From Klebsormidium nitens (Eukaryota; Streptophyta; Klebsormidiophyceae; Klebsormidiales; Klebsormidiaceae): a stretch of DNA of 64,000 bases. A model generated the notes under the pieces. That model made no database searches, was not told where the DNA came from, and worked only from the letters and a program-made list of their open reading frames with translations. The DNA is taken from assembly GCA_000708835.1 (NCBI GenBank), contig DF237360.1, positions 19,067-83,066 of the forward strand. Reading direction: 5' to 3'. The translations under genes were made by a program, and so were the position numbers. Each line of letters starts with the position of its first letter. Position 1 is the stretch's first letter. Below, piece by piece: positions 1 through 23,757 of the stretch.

Positions 1-1248
1 CTAAGAGCGGATGCTTGGGGAGACGGTTATTGATGGCCAAGTACTTACGTCAAGGAACCTTTGTCCATAAGGTGAAGGTTGTGCGGTAGGTACACCTGAA
101 GTTTGTCTTTCCATTCAGGCGCTGATGTCAGAACGGAAAGGTCTGGTCGAGTGAATTCCCTGACAGGTTCGAGCAACTGTGACTATCATTATGTCTTCCC
201 CTACTTAGCGCTGCTCAGTGTTAGACAAGACTCCCCGGGCCGGGCCGGGTCCGGAGAAGATTATGCTGCTGAGTGTTGTTGATTATTCGGACGCTCGATT
301 TTGGACATGCGGGCCATGCTAGTCTGTCGGACCTGGCACGCGGGGACGGCCGCCTTGTGCCGGTTTGTACTATAAGCCGTTGCAATGATCCTTGTTATTT
401 AGTCGTCGAACTTAGCCGACCAGCCTGATTGCCTGGCATGTCCCATGTGAATCATCGGACATGTACGTGACTCGTCCGATCTAACTTGTGCATCAGTGCC
501 AGATATGTTTCCAAATACACCGGCGCGGGATTATCGCATCAGTACCAAAGCCGCCTCGCGAGATTGCGATTGGCTGGCATAGTAGGCGGCCCGGACTGAA
601 AAGCGTGAAATCGCAAGCCGCGGTGCACAACGGATTCTATTGAAATCGTAAATACATCGATCATAGTGAATGCAGTCACGGCATCCGAATACGTGCATGC
701 ACATTCAAGTTAGCCTAGCATGATCCATGCATGAGCTAGTAGTGATCTCAGTCACTGCTGCCGCCGGGCCCAAGCTTAAGATGGTATACCACGTGTGACG
801 TCGATCCCAGCAACACGTTCAGTGAAGACTGACGCGGTTCCAACAATGATGTTGGCCAAACCGGACTGCGTAAGCGAGTTCCAATCAAATATAGCATCCG
901 AAGCCTGTGCGCAGTTCATGCAGGCCGTGCATCGATGCTTTCAGTGACACGTATACTTCGTGTTACATTCGATCACCGGCTTAGTACTCAACATTGCCGG
1001 CCTTGAGCGTGACCGTACGTCCTCTCAGTGCATGACCAGTGCAGCCTTTGGGGTTTGCAGATTTAGCCCAGGCCCGGTGCCAAATTGGCATATGCTTCAA
1101 GCAAAGATCACGCACAAAGACGTGTAGCCTGCGGTTTGATGACCAGAACTGCCACAAGATATGTTTGGACTCTTGAATGACCCGCTCGATCTTTTTGGAA
1201 AAACTAAAGCCGGAATTGATCAGCGATTGCTGTAACCTCGAATACCCT
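1..1248. other. Gene-free 3' flank, palindrome-rich
   Basis: No convincing coding exon or RNA gene is visible on either strand. The stretch lies downstream of the stop codon of the minus-strand HEAT gene. Its base composition differs from the introns: it is dense in short palindromic words built on CATG, GATC, GCATGC and CGATCG, with few homopolymer runs. The same look returns near 24.3-24.8 kb, 36.4-37.0 kb and 63.4-64.0 kb, all downstream of gene ends. Confidence 0.5.
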
Positions 1249-4200
1249 CTACTCTGGTCGCGTACTGGGGGCCAGCATGATCGGCGCTCCGAACTGCAGC
1301 CCCGACGAGCCTAAAGTCGCCGACTTTATGATTGTCCTATTGACGGCGGCGGACTGCGCTTGGAGGGCGGGCGGGCCCACGAACGGGCTAGAATCGAGGG
1401 CCGCCCGCTGGTGATCGTCTAAGCGGGCGCGGAAGATCGTGGGGCCGATGAGCTCCTGCAACTCGCTGACGCAATACCCGGCCGCGCTCTCCACCAAGCG
1501 CTGCAGATCGGAAAGGACGATGACGTCAGCAACGACCATATTGCTGGGCCTATGAGCTCCTGCAACCCGCTGACGCAATACCCGGCCGCGCTCTCCACCA
1601 AGCGCTGCAGATCAGAAAGAATGATGCGTCAGACGCAATCAGATTCTGGGGCCGATGAGCTCCTGCAACTCGCTGACACAATGTCCGGCTGTGCTCTTCA
1701 CCAAGCGCTGTGGATCGGAAAGGACGATGACGTCATCAGCGATCAAATTTTGGGGCCTCTGAGCTCCCGAACTCGGTGATGCAATAAGCGGCCGCGCTTT
1801 CCACCAAGCGCTGCGCGCCGGAAGGAGGTGGTGACGTCAGCGGTAGCAAGAAAAGGGGCCGCATGTGAGGCGAGAAGAGAGTGAGCGAATATGGGCAGAC
1901 CGGAGAAGGAGATGAGGCGTGCATAAGAAGACTAGAAAGGACCAGCGCTCAGATAAGAAGGGGTCCATCGGTGCCCTTTTAGGCACTGCCCCGGCGCCGA
2001 ACAGAGTCTGTCGAGCGGTAACCTTGACACCGTGTGGCCCAAGGCGGCTGACCTTGTGGAGATCAATCAGAGAGGGGCATGTCGGCAGCCTTGATAGGTG
2101 GCACACAGACGAAAAGGATCGTTGAAGAAGGAAGGAAAATCAGCGGGAGACGAGAGGAAAGAGCACGCACGGACAAGAATAGGGAAAAGGAAGAAGACGT
2201 GGGGAAGCCAACGCACCAAGGAAACGGAATAAAGAGAAGGCTACGACACTCAATTGGAAGGATGAGGCTCGGAGCTTGCCTGGCGACACGTCAGCGCCCA
2301 GAAGAGCGGGTCAAGGAAAAGTTCCAGGTACGCCTTGAACCGTTTCTTGCCCATGTTCTGCAGGCGCAGACAAAGGGTAAAGTATAAGCATCTGAATCGC
2401 TGGCAGCACATTCACAAAGCAGATCTGGCGGTGGACGCGGAGACCCTCCCTAAAATAGAGACCAAGCAACTGACGTAGTCAGAGGTACGAAAACGGGGAA
2501 GCAACCGGCACGCTGTCCACTTTTCTTGGAGCAAATGAGCCTCAAGTGATCCTTCTTAAGCATGACACTGTTGCGGTTTTCGAGCTATGGCTTCATATGA
2601 CTCCAGAAATAAGGAGGCGCACTTCTGGAAAGCAAGTTTGTGGGATTTCTGATCTTATCGGATCTAGCAAGTCCCACCTTGGCTATGACCGGTAGTTGCT
2701 TCCACAGCGTATCCAGCAGGTCTGGAAACCGCTCGAAGCCCGTGCAATGGCCCTGTACGAGGGCACACACTCAGTGAGAATCGCAAAGTCCAAGTTTGAT
2801 GCCCCTCCAGTCTCTCCTCCCTCTAAGCTTCTCAGAAGCTCAGAAGGAGAACGCCGATTAATTCAAGGGGCCGGCTCTTGACCGGCCAATACGCATGTTG
2901 AAAATCTCGTATGCTTCCGCTCTTGCGAAGGGGGTCAGACTATTCCTAAATAGAGTCCCGCGTGCACCGAGAGGCGAATCAAATTGACAGTGCATTCAAG
3001 GGTTTCCAAAGAATAGTTGTTTATGACGAATTTGAAGCGCGTCCGCTTACGAGCTCTGCTAGAATGGGGAGGAACGCGACACTTTCTTCAGAAGTACCGC
3101 CGACAGATTCTGCAGCCGGTTCGCCTAACTAAAAACGCGCTCTCACTTTTTGAGAGGCTGACTCTCTGGAGGACAATTTGCAACTGAGAAAAAAGACCAA
3201 GACCAAAAAGTAGACTCACGAGCTCTGCTAGAAGAGGGAGGAACGACGGCACTTTCTCCGGAAGCACTGCCGACAGTTCCCGCAGCAGGTAGATGCCCCC
3301 TTCGGACGCCTCCCAGGGCTCGCCGTTCCGGACGGGCTGCGGACACTCGGCCTCGCCGTCCAGATTCGGACACGTGGCATTCGGAGGGTCGGCGCTTCCG
3401 TTGGTGGAGTGAGCGGCGCTGTGCAAAGGAGACAAGAGCGTTGCTGTGAATCGAAATCAATTAATACTATAACTTCTGTGACGAGCGAAACCTGATAGTA
3501 ATAAGAAGACTGCTGAAAAGGTCAAACAAGGACTACGTTCTCATCTACTTGCAAGGCCCATACCTTAGCAGCCAAAAACTCTAGAGACGTTCGGTTGACA
3601 TGTTGCCTGATTGAAACGAAGAAATGAAGAAACGGAAATACGACAAAAATGAAGAAAGGAAGAGCGTTGTGACCAGGAGGCAAGCGTTGACCGCAAACAA
3701 CACCCGAAAGTGGATGACAAAGAACCGACGATGGCGGGAGTCACAAGATGGTCTTGTGATGCATCACTTTTCCATCACAAATCCTACCCGTGCTACCCGT
3801 TCCGAGTCCTCTTCGCAGGGCCCCAGGGCAGTTTTCGAACATGTCGTGATCTGCGACCTGAAATCGGTTGTTCTTTTCGGAGGGCGCTTTGGCTTCGAAC
3901 CGGAGCCGGATGGGGAGTTCCGCTCCGGAAAAGCAAACGGACCCAGGCCCCTGTTCTAAAGAGAACAGGAACTGGTTCGTGAGACACGGCTCCAATCCGT
4001 AGGAATCAGATCGGTTCTCTACGAATCGGCCTTGAACTGGGGCCTCGGGTCCGGTTCTTCCGCCACTTTTCCGTAGCGGAACCTCCGGCTCGGCCCCGAT
4101 TCGGCCCCGCTTCAAATTCAAAGCGCCATATGTTCGCGGGTACCACATTAGTGGCCCGCAACGAAGAATACGCAACACGGATTCTTGCCGTGTCGGTGTA

Positions 4201-7200
4201 ACTTACCTGTCCGGTTTTCTGCTTCCGTTCGCGTCGTTTTGTACACCTCCGGACGGCTGTTGTTTGGCCTGGGAGAGCAGCGTCCGCAGCTCGGCGAGCA
4301 CCTGCAGTTGACGGGCGTGTTATGTTCAGTGATAAGCCGTGCAGATCAGTGAGCGAAGATTGTAGTCAAACGCGACGCATGGCTTGCTCAAGGCGGAGTA
4401 AAGCCGACGCTTGCAGAGCGCCGTTGCCGAGCAAGGCAAAGACAGGTATGGAGATCCCCTTAATCCCAGACGAGAAGCGCTGTCAACATTGATTCTGCAT
4501 CGAGGTGTCGATCGACGCAGGTCTCCTTCTTGAAATGTCTCAAACGGTCAGGTTCCTGTCCGTTTAAAGCACTGAACATCAGCAAAAGCGCTCTCGCGAC
4601 GTGCGAACCAGCAGCGCACCCGCTGACCTTCCGACCGAGAGTGCCCCTGAAGCGAAGACACGCATGAATCCCGAAACACTTTCTGTTGTCAATCACGAAA
4701 CTCGTTCGATGCATAAAGCAGCCAAAGAATGCAGCGCTGTGCTCAAATGAAGATCAACGTTCCCAGCAACTCTAGCCAATTGCGAAGCAACTCGCAAGAC
4801 AACCTTGAGGCAACTCTAAGACGATTCTGGAGCGGTTTTGAAGCAACTCGTAAGGCAACTTTGAAGCACTTCTAAGAGGGTACTCTGAAGCGATTTTGTA
4901 ACACGAAGCAATCCTTTAATTGGGACCGGAAGACGGACCTGCGGCGCGATCTCGTCCTTGTACGCGGTGGTGGCGCATCCGACAGCGACCGCGGCACTCT
5001 CGCGCACCGAGGGAATGCCTTGAAGGGGGTCAAGGACAAAGGGGCAACAAACGAAGGGGCGCTTTTTCACCGGAAGTTTCATCGAGGCCTCGACATGCCA
5101 GCCTTAAAATACCCGTACTTCTCGAGCTAGGAACATGGACACCGGCACTTCGATGACGTCAGGGTGTGCGTTTTGGAAGGCTTTCCAAAAAGTGAAGCAT
5201 GACCTGATTTGGCGGCGAACCTCTGTCCCAAGTACGGGGAATCCGAATGAGCTAGCAACCCCCAATCTTGGCTATTCTTGAGCTGTTTCGATTTTGTTCG
5301 TACTGGATTCACTGTCAAGAAGTGCCCATCAGCGGAATAACAGCAGCAACAATCCGAGCAGCAAGCGCGCTTGGGGATACTGTCTCTCAGAAGCGAGAGC
5401 CACGTGGACAGGAGCTGGTCGCGCGAGGCACGTGAAACGTCAGGAAAAGTAACCACGCACTGGCCGGATGCTGCACAAGGAGTGGATGCAGAATTTGGCA
5501 TTGGGGCGGCGAAAATCGCACTTATCATACGGCGAGCTTGTGTTAGGCTTGCTGAGATAAAACTTCGAGGACCACGAGCCCCAGATTGTTAGAACGGAAG
5601 GAGGGAGACCGTGGACTCCCCAGCCGAGGTACGAGACCCCTCTTAGCCATACCCCCTAGAATCGACGGTCTGGGTAGATTGACCTTACTAGAATAACCGT
5701 CGAACAAAGGGGTCATAAGGAATGGGGTTTCTACGGAGTACGCCGGAAGTCCCTGTTCTCATCCTCCTTCCGTTCAGTCAGGGTTCAGACGAGTCAGACG
5801 GGTCGGAAGCGTTTCGGTCTGCGACCTTTCAAGCATCTTTAGAATGTTGTCATCGGGTAACTGCTAACCGTGGTGCTCATGCCTTTGGAACGTACAACCT
5901 TGTGAAAGAGGGCGAATCTGTACCTTTCAAGATGCAAAACAGAGGTTGCAGAGTGCTTGTTCCCGACATTCCAACAAAGCACGTGTTAATTCCAGAGTGT
6001 AAGCCCAACAGAAAGCACGTGCCATTTCCGAAAGTGTAAACCCAACAGAAAGCACGTGTCATCTCCGGAAGTGTAAATCCAGCAGAAAGCACGTGTCACT
6101 TCCGGAAGTGTAAACCCAACAGAAAGCACGTGTCATTTCCGGAGTGTAGATACGCCAAGGCCCACCTGCGCACGCTGCCTCCCTCACGGGCCAATTCACA
6201 TCGCCCATCGCCGGCAGAAGCGCCCGGAGCATTCCCCCGACCTGCGGGGCGACGCGCGCGGGATCCACTTTTGCCGCCATTTCCCCCATGCAATGGCACG
6301 CCGCCTCTCTAACCGCGTAATTGCTTGACGAACACTGCTGGACGTAGTAGGCTGCGGTTTCCGGCGCGATCCTCGCGAGCGCGTCGCGCCCGTTAGTGCC
6401 CATCGCTAGTTTCCACGTCTCCTGGGAGAAGATGCGGACGCCCTCCGCGATGTAGTGGCGGTTAAGGCACCTGCGGACGGTCCGGTTAAGCATCGGGTTA
6501 AGGGAATTAGGCAGGGTTGACGATGGGGTTAAGTAGGGTTCGTATTAAGGGGATTAGGCATGGTTGACGATAGGGTTAAGAGAGTTTCATAGTTCAACCC
6601 TGGCCTTGACATTTTCTTTGCGGATTGCTCTGGGTTCTTCTCCCGTCCTGCGAGCTTCTAAAATGGGCTTCCAGGGGCTTGGAAGAGGAACATGGACGGA
6701 GGGATTGACTGTCGTAGTTGCGCAAAGCCAATCTCAAGGACCTGAGGACTGTCCGGTTGAGCGGCGGGGTGAGGTTGAGGCAGGCTTGGCGACGACTTCA
6801 GAAGGTTAGAGAGCTCTACCCCCCTCGCCTCTGCTTGCCTTTCCTGCTGTTCGTACGTCTTGACTTTTTTCCTGGATTGTTAACTGTTTGCCCTCTTTTG
6901 CATGAGTTTTTGGGGACTCGAAACAGGTGGTTGAACGAAGGGGCCGACTAACTAGTCAGTCCAAATGCACAATTTCAGTCTTCTTTCAAAGGCTGATTCT
7001 GGCCCGAAAAGCCATTCCTCCGGAATGCAATTTTCAATACCACGTCTGAGCAACACCATTTCTGCGACGTCGATTCACCTTTCAGGTACCATTCTTTCAC
7101 AAGATCGAGCAGAACAAGGAGTGAAGTGAATAGCATGATTTCAAGTAGAAGAAACATTCCAAGAAACATTCGGCGGAAGGCTCACATGGGCGGCAGAAGC

Positions 7201-10200
7201 ATGCCGTACAAGCGCTGAGCGTCAGCCGTAGCCGCAACGACGAACGCACGAGTGGCCACGGAAGCAGCTGCGAGCATCGACAAAAGAGTGACGTCAGCAT
7301 GAGAATGACGTTTCTGTGGTAGGCGGACTTTGTGAGAATTGAAAGATGAGTGATCTTCGAAGAGAAAGATTCTCACAAATGTAGCTGAACATGATTCCCA
7401 CATGGCGTATGCCCGATGCACGCACCAAATTCTCTTCACTTCCAGAGATGAAGATGGTCTCTGACGACATTCCCTCGGGTGAAGCAGTCGAGAAGGCTCA
7501 CAGGTCAATCCGTTGAAGGAGGCCAGATTCAAGACAGGACTCCAGCGACGAGATTGACAGAGGATAAAAGCACAGCTGACTTACGGCTTTCTCTTTGTGT
7601 AAGGACGGAGATCGTCCTGTAAATGTACTTCAGGATGGAACCGTCCGAGCCCCGTTCGGCAAGCAGCTCTCGACCGCTCAATAGTGGCAAGTCCCTTGTC
7701 TTCCAAGGAGCTTGTCTCCAAATATGAAAAAGCCGTGGGCACCGCCTCTAAAATCCTTGATCCAAAAACTTAGGTGCTTCGCACCCCTACCCACCCTACC
7801 CTCCAAAGCAAACCCTACCCGTCCCTCCACCTATGAACCTTAGGGGATAAAGGAACTGCCACAATGACCGCTCACCGTATCTAACCTGGCTCCAATTGTC
7901 CCCTAGCCCGGCCGCCAGCATGTCCGCAATCGCAGCGCCGCTGCACATGTCAGAACAAATGCTTACGTCAGCGGGTTCTGACGACATTGACGCCCGTTTC
8001 GGGGACGTTCCAAACAAACGCCGTCACTGGGGCGGCACCACGAAAGGAAGGTTTTCGGCAGGACCTGACTGACGTCGTAGACATCCTCAGCCCTGCGAAC
8101 ATAATAAACCGACGGGACAGTACGGTTGGGACACGGAGTGGCGAAGGTCGGCCGTACAAGCCCCACTGCCAAACAATGAATGTTTCACGAACGACCTGTT
8201 AAAATGTTTCTTCGACAAGCAAGCTGTTTTGGCCTGGACGGACGAACCCACTGAAACAAAAGGAAGGAAAGAACAAATACAGAAAGGAACAGAAATGAGA
8301 GGACGCTTCAGCAGAAGCGAAGGCGAGCGACGGTAAAGCATGGTTCGTGCCTAGGACTCCAGCCGTTAGACCATCTTCTGAACGCCATTTGAACCACTTT
8401 TTGAAGGGGATGTATTGAAACTCACTCTTGCACTTTTTCCCCAAGGGACCCCCCGAACAGCGCCCGCAGCGTGTAGAACCCCGTCTCACGCACGAAACGA
8501 TTCTTGTGCGTCAACGCCCGCTTGATAGCCGCCCACATTCGCGCGTCGACGAGAGGGATTCCTGGGTCCGGCGGAGCGGCGGGCCCCTCAGCCCGGCCTT
8601 CGAGCAGCCGTTGCAGCGTTTTGAAGGAGGTTTCGAGGCGCTGCAAGCTGCCCATGGTTGCCTGGGGGAAAACGCAGGATTGTGTAATCAAACTGGTTGA
8701 CTTCGAAGAAGGAGCAAAGCCAAAGCAGGAACAAAAGAACAGGCAGACTATTGTCCTTCTCCTCTGAGAGGTAGTAAATCTGTCCGGACGCAATCTCTTC
8801 CAAAGGCTTCTGTTCGCCTACGAAGGCCGCAAGGATCTCGCTTGTCAGTATATGATTGAGCTAGCGTTTCCCTGTCCATTGAGTGTCCACTGTCCTTTTT
8901 TTAGCTCGAGACCCAACTCCTTCCTTCAAGATGGGAGAGTGATCGATCGATCGTCAGATTAAGTGTGCCCGATTCGTCAGACATCCGGTTTCGCTTCTCT
9001 CGTCCCTCCAAACCGTTTTCAGCATAGTCTGACGACGGAAGAAAGTTCGAGGAGCCTATAGGGCTACAGTGGCTTCTTTAATCAAAGCAGCTGCTAGAAA
9101 GTTACCGCCAGCTGGAAATGCTAAGAACGCCTCGAACACATAGAGATTTCATTCGTCTTGTTGGGACGTCTACGATCTTGGCAGGAGACATGCTGTTGCG
9201 TACCTTGATCGCTCTTAGACGGCATGCACGATGTGAGAGTGCCAAACTCACCGCCAGCTCCGCTTTCCGGGCCCAGGAGTGCGGCCGATACATGCTCCGC
9301 ACTCCGCTCTGCGCTGGGTTTGCTCGGGGATTAGCGGTCGGGCTGGGAACGTCCCCGCTGACGTCATCTTCAGGGCTCGCGTCGTTTGAAGCTGCTTCAC
9401 GCTCGTAGTTGTCTTCGATGCTCTGCATTATGGGGCTGTAGGACGAACGGAGCAGGTGGTTCGTTGAAGACCAATTTAAAAACACAGGTCGGGGAGCAAG
9501 GGACAATCCGAACGGTTGCACGATATCCAGATGATAACCAAGTTCGTCCGCTAAGGACGGGCAGTTTACAAGTGCTGACTTGGTTTCTCAAGACAAGGCC
9601 CGATTAAGAACAAGAAGGCCTGGATCGTAACCTTGCTTATCGGAAAGCGACCAGATGTCGATGGAGATTGGAGGTGACCTCAGAAGCTTGCAGCACCGTT
9701 CAAAAGAGGGCAAAGAGTATGCCCATGAGTACCGAGGTTTGTTGGCAGAGGGAGGTTTTCTTACTCGCGAACAGTCAAGAAGGTCTGGTTGTCCGCGGTT
9801 CGCGCAAGCACAAAGACGCACTCTGCCACCGCCAGCCTGCAGGCCAAAGTCCAGATGGTTGGAATAGGTTCTTGAGTTGTTGGTGATCATCTCGAGTTGT
9901 TGATGACTGGGCTAGGTTCTTGAGTAGTTGAAGATCATCTCGTGTGTCTAATGAGTGGGCAAGGTTCTTGAGTTCTTGACAATCTTCTCGTGTTTGATGC
10001 TGAGATTGCTAGACTCTTGGAGTGTTGATAGTCATCTCGTGTTGCTATTTGACAACAGAAATCTTAGAAAGGTATGGTTCAACGTTCTTCTGGATGACTG
10101 GATGCTTCAGGGAGAGACTGGCTAAGGTGAAGTCATACCAGATACCTTTTCAATCAAGCCAACACTCTGACTTTAGTGAGAAGAACAGGGCGCAGATGGA

Positions 10201-11234
10201 ATGAGTGGCGTAGGGATTGTATTAAGGGCCAACATAGGGCTTCAGTGATGATGCCAATCAAGATCACCTGACGTGTGCTTCGGGATCCTCCAGATGATCC
10301 AGCGCCAGCTGCAAGATCTCCCCCGCAAAGGCGGCATCTTTGGACTCGGACAGGATGACCTGCAAAACATTGGGGAAGTACGAACGAGTGCTCGTTGGTC
10401 TGAGGTTTACGCTTACCAGCTGCAGAGCCGATGCAAGTGTTACAGTTAAGGAGTCGAAGCAGTCACTCTGATATCTGTCAATATGAAGGCAAGCTCCTTC
10501 CTCCCCCAATCACATCAAGACCGAGAATACCAGCTGAAGTATGATTCAACTCCTATCCTTTGTAACATCCAACATGAATCGAATGCTAAGTGCTTTCCAA
10601 ATGCGACGCTCAACAACCCTTCAGCAGCTTTGTTCTGGAATGAGGTGGTAGTTTAGTGCATTCTTAACCATCAAACAACCTCTGATGAAAGTTGGAAGGC
10701 CTCGATCGAACTTGGCAACTGGCCAGCATTCGCTAGACTTGAAATATACTTTCTTTTCACAATTGATGGCCGCAAACCTCCTGAGGACGTACCTTAGCTG
10801 CTAGGAATCCTCCATGCTTTGCCTCCCAAGATTCCGTAGACACCAAGCGCCGCACATTCTCAGCTGCTTCTTCTAGTAAAAGTGTTCTCTCAGCATCTTC
10901 TGCACTCGAAGCAGGCACCAGTAAGATCACTGCCGGACTCTTGTTTGAGGATTTGCTTGTATCACATTCAACATTGGAGCAAACAAAAAGTTTACTGCTG
11001 ACTGTGCCAGGCAATTGCCACTGTCAACCTCTTGTGGTCTTTCAACGAGGTTTGTTCAATATTGTCCCTATCAGCAGTCAAATCACAATACAATGCAGCT
11101 GTGCGCAATCAAAGGCGAGGCACGCCAAACTCACCTGTGCTTTCCAGTTTCTTCTCCAGCTGTATGACTGCGCGTTCTCTTTCTATGTGCCTTGCAGCTT
11201 GCAATCCATCCCAGATGCTTGCTGCATCGGCCAT
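1249..11234 (-). CDS. HEAT-repeat protein, 14 exons
   Basis: Predicted 649-residue soluble protein built almost wholly of alpha-helical HEAT-type repeats. Exons (minus): 11234-11135, 10899-10793, 10359-10268, 9435-9252, 8661-8426, 7940-7876, 7267-7186, 6470-6166, 5018-4939, 4301-4207, 3418-3220, 2752-2678, 2357-2280, 1500-1249. Every junction keeps phase. The start is MADAASIWDGLQAARHIERE. HEAT-like helices are clear around WEAKHGGFLAAK (exon 2), NRFVRETGFYTLRALFG (exon 5), YAVREAACHCMGEMAAKV and NWPVREAAC (exon 8), SVRESAAVAVGCA (exon 9) and PWEASEGGIYLLRELSAVLP (exon 11). I recognise the fold but not the named family, so no substrate or partner is claimed; HEAT proteins are usually scaffolds. 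The intron after exon 13 has a GC donor (CAG|gcaagc). The exon 3/4 junction is in phase, but the HEAT repeat there looks short, so a small exon could be missing. The gene is head-to-head with the beta-galactosidase gene. Confidence 0.82.
1441..1850 (-). repeat. Four tandem copies of last-exon acceptor
   Basis: Four units of 103-104 bp begin at about 1441, 1544, 1648 and 1752. Each holds, read on the minus strand, the end of the last HEAT-gene intron and the first 60 or so bases of exon 14. Acceptor cut points fall at 1500 (the one giving the long C-terminus), 1604, 1707 and 1810, and all four keep an AG. The coded start RLVESAAGYC is recognisable in all four. Copies 3 and 4 reach a stop within about 25 codons; copy 2 reads on into copy 1 in another frame. 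Confidence 0.88.
3053..3109 (-). repeat. Decayed copy of exon 11 3' end
   Basis: This stretch repeats the last 57 bases or so of HEAT exon 11 (3276-3220) and its donor, about 167 bp downstream in the gene. The donor is gtaagc here and gtgagt in the original, and a cag acceptor lies just upstream. Relative to exon 11 it has lost one base, so in the original frame it would shift and meet a stop. Confidence 0.75.
5975..6150. repeat. 37-bp tandem repeat with CACGTG in every unit
   Basis: Five units of 36-37 bp lie in the intron after HEAT exon 8. Each holds the palindrome CACGTG, at 5980, 6016, 6053, 6090 and 6127, followed by a TTCCGGAAGTGTAAA-like stretch. CACGTG is the G-box/E-box core bound by plant bZIP and bHLH factors. 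Whether this cluster binds anything is inference; it may simply be a minisatellite. Confidence 0.8.
6498..6583. repeat. 47-bp direct repeat, two copies
   Basis: Two copies begin at 6498 and 6545, each reading ttaagg-gattaggca-ggttgacgat, in the intron before HEAT exon 8. Several gggttaag words resemble telomere repeats, but they are not in a regular array. Confidence 0.65.
9866..10046. repeat. 48-bp minisatellite, four units
   Basis: Units start at 9866, 9914, 9962 and 10011, each built around aggttcttgag followed by gttg-tgatcatctcg. The array lies in the intron between HEAT exons 3 and 4. The last unit is the most diverged. No coding content. Confidence 0.75.
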
Positions 11235-11932
11235 TTGCGAAAGCACGAACGAGTAGGATATCCCTGAACCTGTTGTTGAAGGACTGTCTACTCCTCTCTG
11301 CTTTTCCTCCTTTTTTCTGCCTTCGCTTCACTCGTAGGCGCCAAGTTTGTATTTGAGATCAAGCGTACTGGAACAAATGCCATGCTGCAGGCTGCACTGC
11401 AGCGGCGCAGGCTCAGCTCGCAGCGCAAGCCTTGGCTTTCTCTGGGACTAGAGTAGGCTTCATTCAGTGACGGGAACTGGCACATCCGTGACTGTCCACG
11501 GCCTTGATAACGCTGGAGTGCCGGTTTACGTGCATCCCCAACAAATACCATTGCCGCACGGCAAGTTGTGTTCTCATTAATTGGCCAAGTGGCAAACTGT
11601 CGGGTGACGTAGGCAGTCTGGTGCCAGCTCAGCACTTCGAAAAAGTTCAGGGGAAACCACGTGGCAGGCGTAATCATGGCTTCTTCCTTCGGAAAAAAGG
11701 AAGGTGGGGGCTGGCCAGCAAGAAGGACTCGAGGAGAGGGCCGGGCGCTTCAGGGCTGCCTGCTGCAGAACTGCTGAGGTAGGTCGTGGCCTAAACCCGG
11801 TCACCTTGCAACACTCCCTCTATCTCGTGTTCTCTGGCCAGCGCATGTCGGAAAAAGGACGTAATTGAATTCCTTCTCTATTGCATTCAATTACGAGGCA
11901 TCAACCGCCTCCCTGTGGAACTTTCTGGGAAC
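11235..11932. promoter_or_regulatory. Shared upstream region, HEAT / beta-galactosidase
   Basis: This 698-bp gap lies between two start codons that point away from each other. It must hold both 5' leaders and both promoters, or one bidirectional promoter. I see no convincing TATA box and no conserved reading frame. Promoter role is inferred from position only. Confidence 0.55.

Positions 11933-23757
<11,825 letters not shown>

Noticed and set aside
6490-6590. Interstitial telomere repeat
   Set aside because: gggttaag words are few and irregular; the stretch is better described as a 47-bp duplication.
10400-10425. Extra HEAT-gene exon ending at a gtaagc donor
   Set aside because: The donor looks good, but exons 2 and 3 join in phase without it and no acceptor with a sensible frame was found.
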